Positions 1-5,945 of a DNA stretch of 5,984 bases are shown here, one piece after another. Numbering within the stretch: position 1 is the stretch's first letter; every line of letters begins with the position of its first letter. Below the pieces are notes generated by a model. That model saw only the letters and a list, made by a program, of their open reading frames with translations, ran no database searches and was not told the origin of the DNA. Source of the stretch: Chlamydiia bacterium (lineage in GTDB: Bacteria; Chlamydiota; Chlamydiia; Chlamydiales; FEN-1388). The stretch is taken from NCBI GenBank assembly GCA_023269335.1, contig JAHFTM010000123.1, positions 1 through 5,984 of the forward strand, given 5' to 3'. A program made the position numbers and the translations under genes.

Positions 1-65
1 TTTCAAACCCACAGCAGGCCTATACCAAGCTGCTTTTATCAGCGGCTCTTTCAGAGAAGCTCTAA
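1..65 (+). CDS. C-terminal end of a probable peptide ABC transporter ATP-binding protein (partial)
   Basis: Only the last 20 codons are present; the gene enters from the left edge and stops at TAA 63-65. The tail contains NPQQAYTKLLLSA, which resembles the end of the oligopeptide/dipeptide ABC transporter ATPase domain (OppF, DppF and YejF families), where a P-x-x-x-YT-x-x-LL-x-A pattern closes the conserved C-terminal extension. That family powers uptake of peptides across the inner membrane by ATP hydrolysis. The nucleotide-binding motifs lie outside the window, so the call rests on this short motif only. A neighbouring frame is also open to a TAG at 80-82 and cannot be fully excluded, but it shows no motif I recognise. 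The gene is convergent with the leftward operon that ends at 304. Confidence 0.5.
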   Translation, partial: SNPQQAYTKLLLSAALSEKL

Positions 66-224
66 AAAATAATTTCAAATAGGAACGGTAGTGGCAACGA
101 GCTCCCAACTGATAGAAAACAGCCGAATCAACGCTAGAATGACGTTGAGTGCAAATCTGGTTGAAATGTATGAGCTACCGATTGGAATACTGGATACAAA
201 ATGTAAAGGTGCTTTCACTACTAC

Positions 225-243
225 AGGACCTGTGATAGGTCTT
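225..243. other. Short stem-loop next to the operon-end hairpin
   Basis: AGGACCT at 225-231 pairs with AGGTCTT at 237-243 around a 5-nt GTGAT loop, giving seven pairs including one G-U when read on the plus strand. It lies 6 nt from the larger hairpin at 250-278. No clear T-tract follows on either strand, so it is not a textbook intrinsic terminator. It may assist transcription ending between the convergent genes or be part of a structured transcript. Confidence 0.3.
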
Positions 244-249
244 TGCGTA

Positions 250-278
250 GGTGTAGGGATAAGTACGACCCCTACGCC
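250..278 (-). terminator. Possible terminator-like stem-loop at the end of the leftward operon
   Basis: GGTGTAGGG at 250-258 pairs with CCCTACGCC at 270-278 over an 11-nt loop, giving nine pairs of which one is G-U on the plus strand (A-C mismatched on the minus-strand RNA). An alternative seven-pair stem, GCGTAGG 245-251 with CCTACGC 271-277, is perfect on both strands. The hairpin starts 25 nt past the stop of the 604-residue gene, the expected place for the end of that operon's transcript. It lacks a run of T on the minus strand, and on the plus strand only a weak GATTTTA follows. It could be a factor-assisted or bidirectional terminator or an mRNA 3'-end stabiliser. Confidence 0.35.
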
Positions 279-303
279 GATTTTACCGCGTATTAGTATC
301 TGT

Positions 304-2118
304 TTACTGGTTATGACGGAGGTTGTAGTAGTTTTCAAGCTCTTCAACAAGTACTGTCTTTGGAGAGCCTGGCCTTGAAAAAAGCTCAATTTCTTGCTCG
401 AATGAGGCAACAATTGATCGGTAGAGCTTTTTTTCAATTTCTTTATCAGCTATATCCAGCTGCTCAAGCTCATAGTGAAAGGTGGTAGCTTGATAAAATG
501 TGCTGGCGAGCATTTTTTTCTGGAATGCATCTAATGTACATGGTTTAGATTGGTGCTCTTCAGAAAAAATAAGTTGTAAGATCGCGCAGGAATTTATTCC
601 AACTATGCCCCCCAAAGCAAGTTTGTAGCTCAGCTCTATTTTCTCTTGTGGGGTTGTGCAGTTTTCACGACGGAACAAAAGTTCATTTTTTACTTTTTCT
701 ACTTCAGCAGCATATATTTTTTCCCAGCCTTCCGTCTTCAGATTATCTGGTTCTGCCCACAATTGCTCAAGCGCGTAAATTGGGTGGGTAATAAAGCGCT
801 CGACAACAGCGTGATTAAGTTGGCTGAATTTTTCAAAAAGAGTGAGCGTCGGAGAGTCATTTTTTTCTACTAGTTCAAATAGCTCATCGATAGGAGTTAT
901 TTTTTCTTTAGCGCTTTGGAAAAGAGTGTGCAGCTGTTTTTTTTGAAGTTTGCCAAACTCCTCTCGATGTGCTTTCCAGATTTTCTTTCGTAGATGTAAT
1001 AACGCTTTTGCTTTGGCATTGAGCGCGCCTGTTGGTAGAAGCTCTTCAGCAATTTTTCTTTTTTTCTTAAGAATAAGCTCTACACCGGGAGCTAGGTAGG
1101 AGCGAAGAAGATAACGAGGCAGTAATTTTTCACTGAACGCAAAGCCAGTATATTGAAGTGGGTGAGGAAAGCCTGTTTGTAGCGACTGTGAAGAGATTTG
1201 GAACATATCCTTGATGGGTATGCTGATACCGCGGCTGCGGGAGAAAGCCCCACATAATTCTACTTCTTCCCCTGGAAAAGGTGAAATGGTCTGTCTTAGG
1301 GAGAGAATCGAGTTTGCTGAAAGAGTTGTTTCTATGGGCGATGAGCGAAGCGATTGCATGGCATCATGTAATGATCCATCTACATATGTGTGGGGGAGTA
1401 CTTCTTTTCTCAAGAGTGCTTGAGCTTTTAAGCAAAATAATTCTAATTCTTGTCTTTGAGCCTCTTCTTGAGAGTTACTTATGCAAATAGAAGAGGCTAT
1501 TTTTTCAGATGTTGGATCAGAGATGTGATAGGAGAATTTATGCTGCAATCCTGTTTTACTATCGCGCACTTTGTTAGCGCTTGCATGATAAAAGACATTT
1601 TGGGGAATGTGAATTTCGCTTTGAAGCATTTCATCATCGATGACCCAGTCCGCACGCTTGAAAAAGAAGTATTTTATCTTTTCAGATAAAGACGCAGGAG
1701 ATTTTTTTGCACCTCCTACAATAGCATTATAGCGGTGCACAACGCATAGCATACGCTCTTTTAATTCATGGTCTAATAGATGGCCATTTTTAAGCTTCAT
1801 TAAAGCAATTTTGATAGTATCAACTGAATGTAAAAGCTTTCCCTTGATAGGCTTGAGCTTACCTCTTTGCTCTTTACGCACCTTCTGAGAGACGATGCCT
1901 ACGAGTAAGGAAAGAGTCTTTTCAAGGGTGGAACGTTTGCGCACTTCAAAAGAGCCATTTTGAAGCTCGAAACCTTCAAGCGTTGGCACCACTCCATTGA
2001 CATGTTGAGCTGTAAAAAGATCTAAGATTTCTATGGCCTCTTCTAATGAAGGGGTACTTACAGAAGATGGTGAAAACTTATCGTGGCTTTGATTTTGGGA
2101 TTCATGCCTAGAGCTCAT
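304..2118 (-). CDS. Large uncharacterised protein, third gene of the leftward operon
   Basis: I do not recognise this 604-residue protein. The ATG at 2118 overlaps the stop of the upstream methyltransferase gene as ATGA (2115-2118), so translation is probably coupled; no strong Shine-Dalgarno is visible. No signal peptide is seen, and the N-terminus (residues 1-25) is Ser-rich and polar, probably disordered. The rest is mainly helical in character and rich in Leu, Lys and Glu. A charged stretch at about 366-405 and another at 465-500 could form amphipathic or coiled helices. One weakly hydrophobic segment (LALGGIVGINSCAILQLIF, about 500-518) is flanked by charged helices and is more likely a buried helix than a membrane span. 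A basic cluster KKKRK lies at 351-355. Its place after two rRNA-modifying enzymes hints at ribosome biology, but a lineage-specific or host-directed protein is equally possible. The reading frame is intact and long, so the gene itself is secure. Confidence 0.85.
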   Translation of the reverse strand: MSSRHESQNQSHDKFSPSSVSTPSLEEAIEILDLFTAQHVNGVVPTLEGFELQNGSFEVRKRSTLEKTLSLLVGIVSQKVRKEQRGKLKPIKGKLLHSVDTIKIALMKLKNGHLLDHELKERMLCVVHRYNAIVGGAKKSPASLSEKIKYFFFKRADWVIDDEMLQSEIHIPQNVFYHASANKVRDSKTGLQHKFSYHISDPTSEKIASSICISNSQEEAQRQELELFCLKAQALLRKEVLPHTYVDGSLHDAMQSLRSSPIETTLSANSILSLRQTISPFPGEEVELCGAFSRSRGISIPIKDMFQISSQSLQTGFPHPLQYTGFAFSEKLLPRYLLRSYLAPGVELILKKKRKIAEELLPTGALNAKAKALLHLRKKIWKAHREEFGKLQKKQLHTLFQSAKEKITPIDELFELVEKNDSPTLTLFEKFSQLNHAVVERFITHPIYALEQLWAEPDNLKTEGWEKIYAAEVEKVKNELLFRRENCTTPQEKIELSYKLALGGIVGINSCAILQLIFSEEHQSKPCTLDAFQKKMLASTFYQATTFHYELEQLDIADKEIEKKLYRSIVASFEQEIELFSRPGSPKTVLVEELENYYNLRHNQ

Positions 2119-3230
2119 ACACCTGTGATCTCATCTATTTCTGGAAGAGGTTTTCCTGGAGCTGCCACCATTTTATACTTGGATCTACCTTCCAATTGGA
2201 TGAGTGAGCCGCGTTGCAGCTCATAGCTTTTTTCAGCCAGGCTCAGTTCAAGCTTGCCCTTTCCATTGACACCACACAGATAATAACGTTTATCTACATA
2301 ATGTTCAATAGGTGGGCTGACAACTCGAAAAAGAGAGGCTTCATTTGGAACTTGAGGCCATTTTGCATGTGGACTTTTCAAGATCAGGTAGCTCATCTTC
2401 AGGGAGTTTAAAAAGATGCTGGCACCTCTTTGGATCTCTTTTATGAAATAGGGCTTCTCATACTCTCTTTGTGCGTAACAAGGGCTTTTGGAATCAAGTG
2501 CTGGGCAGAAGCTTTTACAAAGGCAAGGAGCCTGGACGGCGATGCCTTTTGCTACAAAATGCTCTCTGATTTTCAATATCTGGGTGTTAGATTTCTGATC
2601 AGTACGATCAACTAACAATAAAAAGCCCGTTGGGTTAAGCCTTGCAAGGCACTCATGGATAAATTGTAGTTTTCTTTCTTCAGAATTTTTGAGATCATCT
2701 GGGAAAAGCTCATTTAAGCAGTAAGGAAGAATGATCAAATCAAAAGTGCCTGACACAGGAAAAAGATCTTTCCCATGTGACCATTTACGCATAGTGATTG
2801 GATAACCTGCTCTACCGATCAGTTCTGCGCCAAGTTTTAGCATCACTTCATTTTGATCGATTGCAAATACTTCTTGAGCACCATACTTCAAGGCAGCAAG
2901 AGAAAACGGTGCAAGGCCACTTGCTACTTCAAGCACTCGTTTTGGTACAAATGGAAGCTCGCCTAGGAGTGATAAACCTTGTCCGTAGTGCAGTGGAAAG
3001 TGATAGAGAAGATAAGCAGCGATGATCTCACGGCTATAAAATTCTTCATGAAAGCCTGCTGTTTCAAAAGCAGTTTCAATTTTTTGCACATTATCGCACG
3101 TTGTGCGGAATTCGCGTGTTTGTAGCTCATGGTCTGGTCCCGCAAGCTTTTGAAAACGGCGAAAAGCAGCAATAAGTTCGGGGATAAGTAGTTCTATCTC
3201 AGCTGAAATCTTTATTTTTATTTTCTTCAT
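2115..3230 (-). CDS. Rsm22-family (METTL17-like) SAM-dependent rRNA methyltransferase with a four-Cys cluster site
   Basis: This is probably a class I SAM-dependent methyltransferase of the Rsm22 family, which acts on or helps assemble the small ribosomal subunit (best known in mitochondria). Numbering below counts from an in-frame TTG at 3239, three codons before the ATG. SAM motif I is VLEVASGLAPFS at 102-113, the acidic strand-2 end is AIDQN at 126-130, and motif IV is DLIILPYCLNEL at 167-178. The family hallmark follows: APC at 237-239, CP at 245-246, CY at 254-255, then LKMSYLIL at 280-287 and a fourth Cys at 322 in YLCG. The Cys pattern C-x5-C-x8-C plus a distal Cys resembles the [4Fe-4S] ligands described for METTL17. 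I chose ATG 3230, 1 nt after the upstream stop; the TTG start at 3239 would overlap that gene by 8 nt. The end overlaps the next gene by 4 nt. The target nucleotide cannot be read from the sequence, and the protein may be an assembly factor rather than an active methylase. Confidence 0.85.
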   Translation of the reverse strand: MKKIKIKISAEIELLIPELIAAFRRFQKLAGPDHELQTREFRTTCDNVQKIETAFETAGFHEEFYSREIIAAYLLYHFPLHYGQGLSLLGELPFVPKRVLEVASGLAPFSLAALKYGAQEVFAIDQNEVMLKLGAELIGRAGYPITMRKWSHGKDLFPVSGTFDLIILPYCLNELFPDDLKNSEERKLQFIHECLARLNPTGFLLLVDRTDQKSNTQILKIREHFVAKGIAVQAPCLCKSFCPALDSKSPCYAQREYEKPYFIKEIQRGASIFLNSLKMSYLILKSPHAKWPQVPNEASLFRVVSPPIEHYVDKRYYLCGVNGKGKLELSLAEKSYELQRGSLIQLEGRSKYKMVAAPGKPLPEIDEITGV

Positions 3231-3231
3231 G

Positions 3232-3930
3232 TTACTCAAATATTAGTTCTTTTTCTCTAGCACTCATCGTACGGAATTGACCTTCAGGGGTGTCACCTAA
3301 AGTCAATTGGCCGATTCTCACGCGCTTGAGTTCATGTACTTGCAAGCCAACTTTTTCAAGAATTAACCTGACCTCTCTTTTTTTTCCTTCGCCTACGATG
3401 ATTTTAATAGTGCCCCTGCGTATTTTTGAAACAGCTATCGGTTTTACAAAACCACCTTCAATCAGACAACCTTTAGAAAGAGCTACCAAATGGTCATGCA
3501 GTATCTCATGGTCTACTTTGGCAATGTATTCCTTTTCAATATTGGAAGAGGGATGGATGATTTTATTGGCAAAGTGACCATCGTTTGTCACAATCAAAAG
3601 GCCAGACGTGTATTTATCAAGACGCCCTGCAGTAAAAAGACGGCCATCTTCTTTTGTGAAAAGGTCAATTACTCTTTTGCCTTTTATGTCAGCTGCTGTG
3701 CAGAGATAGCCAAGCGGTTTATTGAGGATGTAGTACACCTTCGAGCCTTCGCCTTGAAGTGTCGCTCCATCTACGCGGATGAGATCTGTTCCCCATTCAA
3801 CGAGTGTTTGAGGAACAAGAATCTTCTTACCATTTACAGTCACGCGTCCCGCAAAGATGATCTCTTCGCTTGCACGTCGTGAGGCGATGCCCGCAGCAGC
3901 AAGGGCCTTACTTAGTCTTTTTTTTGTCAT
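3232..3930 (-). CDS. RsuA/RluB/RluE/RluF-family rRNA pseudouridine synthase
   Basis: This 232-residue enzyme should convert a specific rRNA uridine to pseudouridine in the cytoplasm. An S4 RNA-binding domain occupies about residues 3-57 (RLSKALAAAGIASRR, then GRVTVNGK at 28-35). The catalytic domain follows: YYILNKPLGYLCT at 66-78, the catalytic loop GRLDKYTSGLLIVTNDG at 102-118 with D105 as the nucleophilic Asp, KEY at 133-135, and the C-terminal GEGKKREVR and LKRVRIGQLTLG signatures (180-188, 201-212). The length matches RsuA-type enzymes. The position opposite gpmA matches what I recall as yjbC (CT723) in C. trachomatis. Family membership is firm, but whether the substrate is 16S U516 or the 23S U2457 or U2604/2605 region cannot be decided here, so no symbol is given. 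It is the first gene of the leftward operon. ATG 3930 has only a weak GTGGG upstream, and no other in-frame start is nearby. Confidence 0.93.
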   Translation of the reverse strand: MTKKRLSKALAAAGIASRRASEEIIFAGRVTVNGKKILVPQTLVEWGTDLIRVDGATLQGEGSKVYYILNKPLGYLCTAADIKGKRVIDLFTKEDGRLFTAGRLDKYTSGLLIVTNDGHFANKIIHPSSNIEKEYIAKVDHEILHDHLVALSKGCLIEGGFVKPIAVSKIRRGTIKIIVGEGKKREVRLILEKVGLQVHELKRVRIGQLTLGDTPEGQFRTMSAREKELIFE

Positions 3931-3960
3931 TACAAACCCACAGATACATGATGAAGAGAA

Positions 3961-3989
3961 AATATACAGAGTTTAAGATAAAAAATCAA
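3961..3989 (-). promoter_or_regulatory. Sigma-70-type promoter for the leftward rRNA-modification operon
   Basis: On the minus strand, TTGATT (3984-3989) is followed after exactly 17 nt by TATATT (3961-3966). That is four of six -35 and five of six -10 consensus bases at optimal spacing. Transcription would start near 3954, leaving a leader of about 25 nt before the ATG at 3930. It is the only good candidate on this strand upstream of the operon, and no obvious operator is seen. Confidence 0.6.
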
Positions 3990-3999
3990 GAAATCATTT

Positions 4000-4005
4000 T
4001 ATAAT
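4000..4005 (+). promoter_or_regulatory. Candidate -10 element for the gpmA operon
   Basis: A perfect TATAAT lies 77 nt upstream of the gpmA ATG. The -35 position (around 3977-3982, GATAAA) is poor, but the region is very AT-rich, which chlamydial sigma-66 is thought to tolerate. The element sits 10 bp from the -35 of the divergent promoter, so the two polymerases could interfere. Transcription would start near 4012, giving a leader of about 70 nt. A TTGACG at 4052 has no -10 at useful spacing. Confidence 0.35.
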
Positions 4006-4071
4006 GTAAATTATAGAACTGCCTTTGAAAAAAAGCTTTAAATCCGCATAGTTGACGATTGTTGAAATTAT

Positions 4072-4076
4072 AAGGA
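4072..4076 (+). promoter_or_regulatory. Shine-Dalgarno that decides the gpmA start
   Basis: AAGGA is followed by a 5-nt spacer and ATG 4082. This excludes the in-frame ATG at 4076, which overlaps the element, and the TTG at 4052, which has no such site. It also agrees with the conserved GpmA N-terminus beginning just before LILLRHGES. Confidence 0.7.
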
Positions 4077-4081
4077 TGCTT

Positions 4082-4765
4082 ATGCCCAAACTTATCTTGC
4101 TTAGACATGGTGAGTCCATGTGGAATAAAAATAATCTTTTCACTGGATGGGTTGACGTTCCTCTTTCTGAAAAGGGCATTCAGGAGTCATTGAAAGCTGC
4201 TGAAATCATCAAAAAAATACCTATAGATTGTATTTTTTCTTCCACACTCAATCGCGCAATTATGACAGCGATGCTTGTCATGGCCCATCACGAACAAGGT
4301 AAAACAGCTGTCATCATCCACGAGGCTGGTAAGCTGCATGATTTCGGAAAAATTCACTCTGAAAAAGCAAAAAACAGCATAGTTCCTGTCTTTTTGTCAG
4401 ATGACTTGAACGAGCGCATGTATGGAGATCTTCAAGGCTTAAATAAGCAAGAAACAAGAGAGCAATTTGGCCAAGAGCAGGTGCAGATCTGGCGCAGAAG
4501 CTATAACATCTGTCCACCGCATGGAGAAAGTCTCGAGATGACTGCCAAGCGCTCTATCCCCTATTTTGAAAAGAAAATAGTGCCAGAGCTTAAAAAAGGA
4601 AAAAATGTCTTTGTCTCAGCACATGGTAACTCCTTGCGTTCAATCATGAAACTCTTAGATAATCTTAGCGACGATGAGGTAGTGCACCTTGAGCTTGCAA
4701 CTGGCGAGCCTATTATCTACGACTACAAAAACGGCTCATTTATAAAACAAGCCACCCATTCATGA
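4082..4765 (+). CDS. gpmA: 2,3-bisphosphoglycerate-dependent phosphoglycerate mutase, chlamydial type
   Basis: This cytoplasmic glycolytic enzyme interconverts 3-phosphoglycerate and 2-phosphoglycerate through a phosphohistidine intermediate. The 227-residue protein begins MPKLILLRHGES, with the RHG motif at 8-10 and H9 as the phosphorylated His. It also shows LFTGWVDVPLS at 19-29, the phosphate-binding STLNRA at 54-59 (R58), LNERMYGDLQGLNK at 109-122 with E111 as proton donor, and SAHGNSLRS at 179-187 with H181. All catalytic residues are present. Compared with E. coli GpmA (about 250 residues) the C-terminus is shorter, and there is extra sequence at about 84-105 (including KIHSEKAKNS) before the catalytic Glu, as I recall for the C. 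trachomatis enzyme. ATG 4082 is chosen because AAGGA precedes it by 5 nt. The gene ends in an ATGA overlap with the NifS-like gene, so the two are co-transcribed and probably translationally coupled. Confidence 0.95.
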   Translation: MPKLILLRHGESMWNKNNLFTGWVDVPLSEKGIQESLKAAEIIKKIPIDCIFSSTLNRAIMTAMLVMAHHEQGKTAVIIHEAGKLHDFGKIHSEKAKNSIVPVFLSDDLNERMYGDLQGLNKQETREQFGQEQVQIWRRSYNICPPHGESLEMTAKRSIPYFEKKIVPELKKGKNVFVSAHGNSLRSIMKLLDNLSDDEVVHLELATGEPIIYDYKNGSFIKQATHS

Positions 4766-5943
4766 CAGAGCGCATAAATCTTGATACTATCACTGCTACG
4801 AAGCCTACGAGATCATCTCTCATGGCTATGATGGCCTTTTATGAAGAGTTTTACGGCTCACCATCGAGCCCTCATCAGATGGGCCAAGAGCTTTTAAGCC
4901 ACATGGAGAAAAGCTATAAGCAGATCTATGCGCTCTTTTCAGCAAAAAGTGCTGATCGTTTTGTCTTTACCTCGTCAGGTGCTGAAAGCATATCCCAAGT
5001 CATCTTCTCAGTGTATAAAAATGTTGTTAGGCTCACTGGCAAAAACCAATTCATCACATCTTGTATTGAGGACGCAGCACCAATCCTGGCGATCTCCAAA
5101 CTAGAAGATGAAGGCTGTGTGCTGAAAATGGCGAAAGTCAAAAACTGTCACGTTACGGTCGATTCTATAGCCGATGAAATCTCTCCGAGAACAGCTCTTG
5201 TCAGTCTTTCTGCAGCTTCAGCCCTTACAGGTGTTGTGCAGCCAATTCATGAAATAGCGAAACTCTGTCAAGAGCGTGGGATCATCTTCCATGTGGATGC
5301 AAGTAGTGCACTTGGTAAAGTCAATTTCGATCTTGAGGATATGGGCGCTCACTTTGTCACCTTTTCAGGCAACGCTGTGCATGCGCCAATAGGTACTGGC
5401 GGTCTATTTTGTTCTCATACGTTACAAAACGAGAAAGCTAATGGTGTCGCCCTCTCTCCACTCATTTCAGGTGAAGAAGAGCAGTTGCGCCTGCGTGGCG
5501 GCACTCTCAATGTGCCTCTTCTTATTGCCCTAGGGCAAGCTGCCCTTGAAGCGCATGAAAATATAAATCTTTACTGTACGGAAGTAGCCCGACTGCGCGA
5601 TAAACTCGAAAGCCAGATACAAGCGGCTTATCCTGAAGCAGTTTTCTTCTTTCACGATCAAGAGAGACTGCCTCACATCACCTGTATAGCCTTCCCGGGG
5701 ATACGTAACGAAGCTCTCCTTTATGCCCTTAGTCGGAAAGGTGTCTTCGCCAGTATGGGTGGTGGGGCCTTCCAACAGGTAGAGCTTGTCCTCAAAGCAA
5801 CAGGAATTGATCCCATAACTGCTCAGTGCGCGCTCACCTTTAGCCTCTCCACAGATACGACAAGCAATGAAATAGATCGCGCTTCTCAAATCATCGCTGA
5901 GGTTGCTAAAAAACTACGCCGCCTATCACAAAAAATGGTGTAA
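4762..5943 (+). CDS. NifS/IscS-fold aminotransferase class V protein lacking cysteine desulfurase active-site residues
   Basis: The 393-residue protein aligns along its length with NifS/IscS cysteine desulfurases: INLDTITAT (5-13) for the LDNNATT start, YGSPSSPH (31-38), VFTSSGAES (68-76), LTGVVQP (155-161), FHVDASSALGK (176-186), LRGGTLNVP (244-252), FPGIRNEALL (311-320), VLKATGI (343-349) and the terminal FSLSTDTT (360-367). Catalytic residues are nevertheless gone. SGHK, whose Lys binds PLP, is SGNA (202-205), so K becomes A205. The catalytic Cys of GSAC is F337 (GGAF, 334-337). The EH pair that stacks on PLP is ED (103-104), Asn-Asn-Glu before TG is SAL (153-155), and the conserved Gln after DAA is S. 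The terminal RFSLG Arg is T359. The frame is uninterrupted, so this looks like a maintained pseudoenzyme rather than a decaying gene. It starts inside the gpmA stop (ATGA) without a Shine-Dalgarno and lies 2 nt before a probable NifU-like gene. Fold and locus suggest the gene usually annotated nifS in chlamydiae, but desulfurase activity is not supported. Confidence 0.88.
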   Translation: MTERINLDTITATKPTRSSLMAMMAFYEEFYGSPSSPHQMGQELLSHMEKSYKQIYALFSAKSADRFVFTSSGAESISQVIFSVYKNVVRLTGKNQFITSCIEDAAPILAISKLEDEGCVLKMAKVKNCHVTVDSIADEISPRTALVSLSAASALTGVVQPIHEIAKLCQERGIIFHVDASSALGKVNFDLEDMGAHFVTFSGNAVHAPIGTGGLFCSHTLQNEKANGVALSPLISGEEEQLRLRGGTLNVPLLIALGQAALEAHENINLYCTEVARLRDKLESQIQAAYPEAVFFFHDQERLPHITCIAFPGIRNEALLYALSRKGVFASMGGGAFQQVELVLKATGIDPITAQCALTFSLSTDTTSNEIDRASQIIAEVAKKLRRLSQKMV

Positions 5944-5945
5944 CT

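Larger units (their letters stand above)
66..303. other. Convergent intergenic region with paired stem-loops
   Basis: These 238 bases separate two convergent genes. They hold two adjacent stem-loops at 225-243 and 250-278, listed separately. No tRNA or clear promoter is visible. Both strands happen to stay open across much of the stretch: a forward GTG-started frame at 91-378, preceded by AGGA at 81-84, and a reverse frame ending at 75. Each overlaps the end of the 604-residue gene and neither encodes anything I recognise, so I do not call them as genes. The region may hold only transcription ends, or a small RNA or decayed gene. Confidence 0.5.

Noticed and set aside
2..82. Alternative left-edge frame ending at TAG 80-82
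   Set aside because: It is open, but its translation has no known motif, whereas the frame ending at 65 matches the peptide-ABC-ATPase tail.
75..437. Reverse-strand open frame of 120 codons across the left intergenic gap
   Set aside because: It starts inside the coding end of the 604-residue gene in a different frame on the same strand, has no ribosome-binding site of note and encodes no recognisable motif.
3231..3239. TTG start at 3239 for the Rsm22-like gene
   Set aside because: It is possible but adds only three residues and overlaps the upstream gene by 8 nt; ATG 3230 just after the upstream stop is the simpler start.
3490..3882. 130-codon plus-strand frame opposite the pseudouridine synthase
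   Set aside because: It is fully antisense to a well-supported conserved enzyme and its translation shows no family features.
4052..4081. Longer gpmA starting at TTG 4052 or ATG 4076
   Set aside because: The added residues are not part of the GpmA N-terminus, and AAGGA at 4072-4076 is correctly spaced only for ATG 4082.
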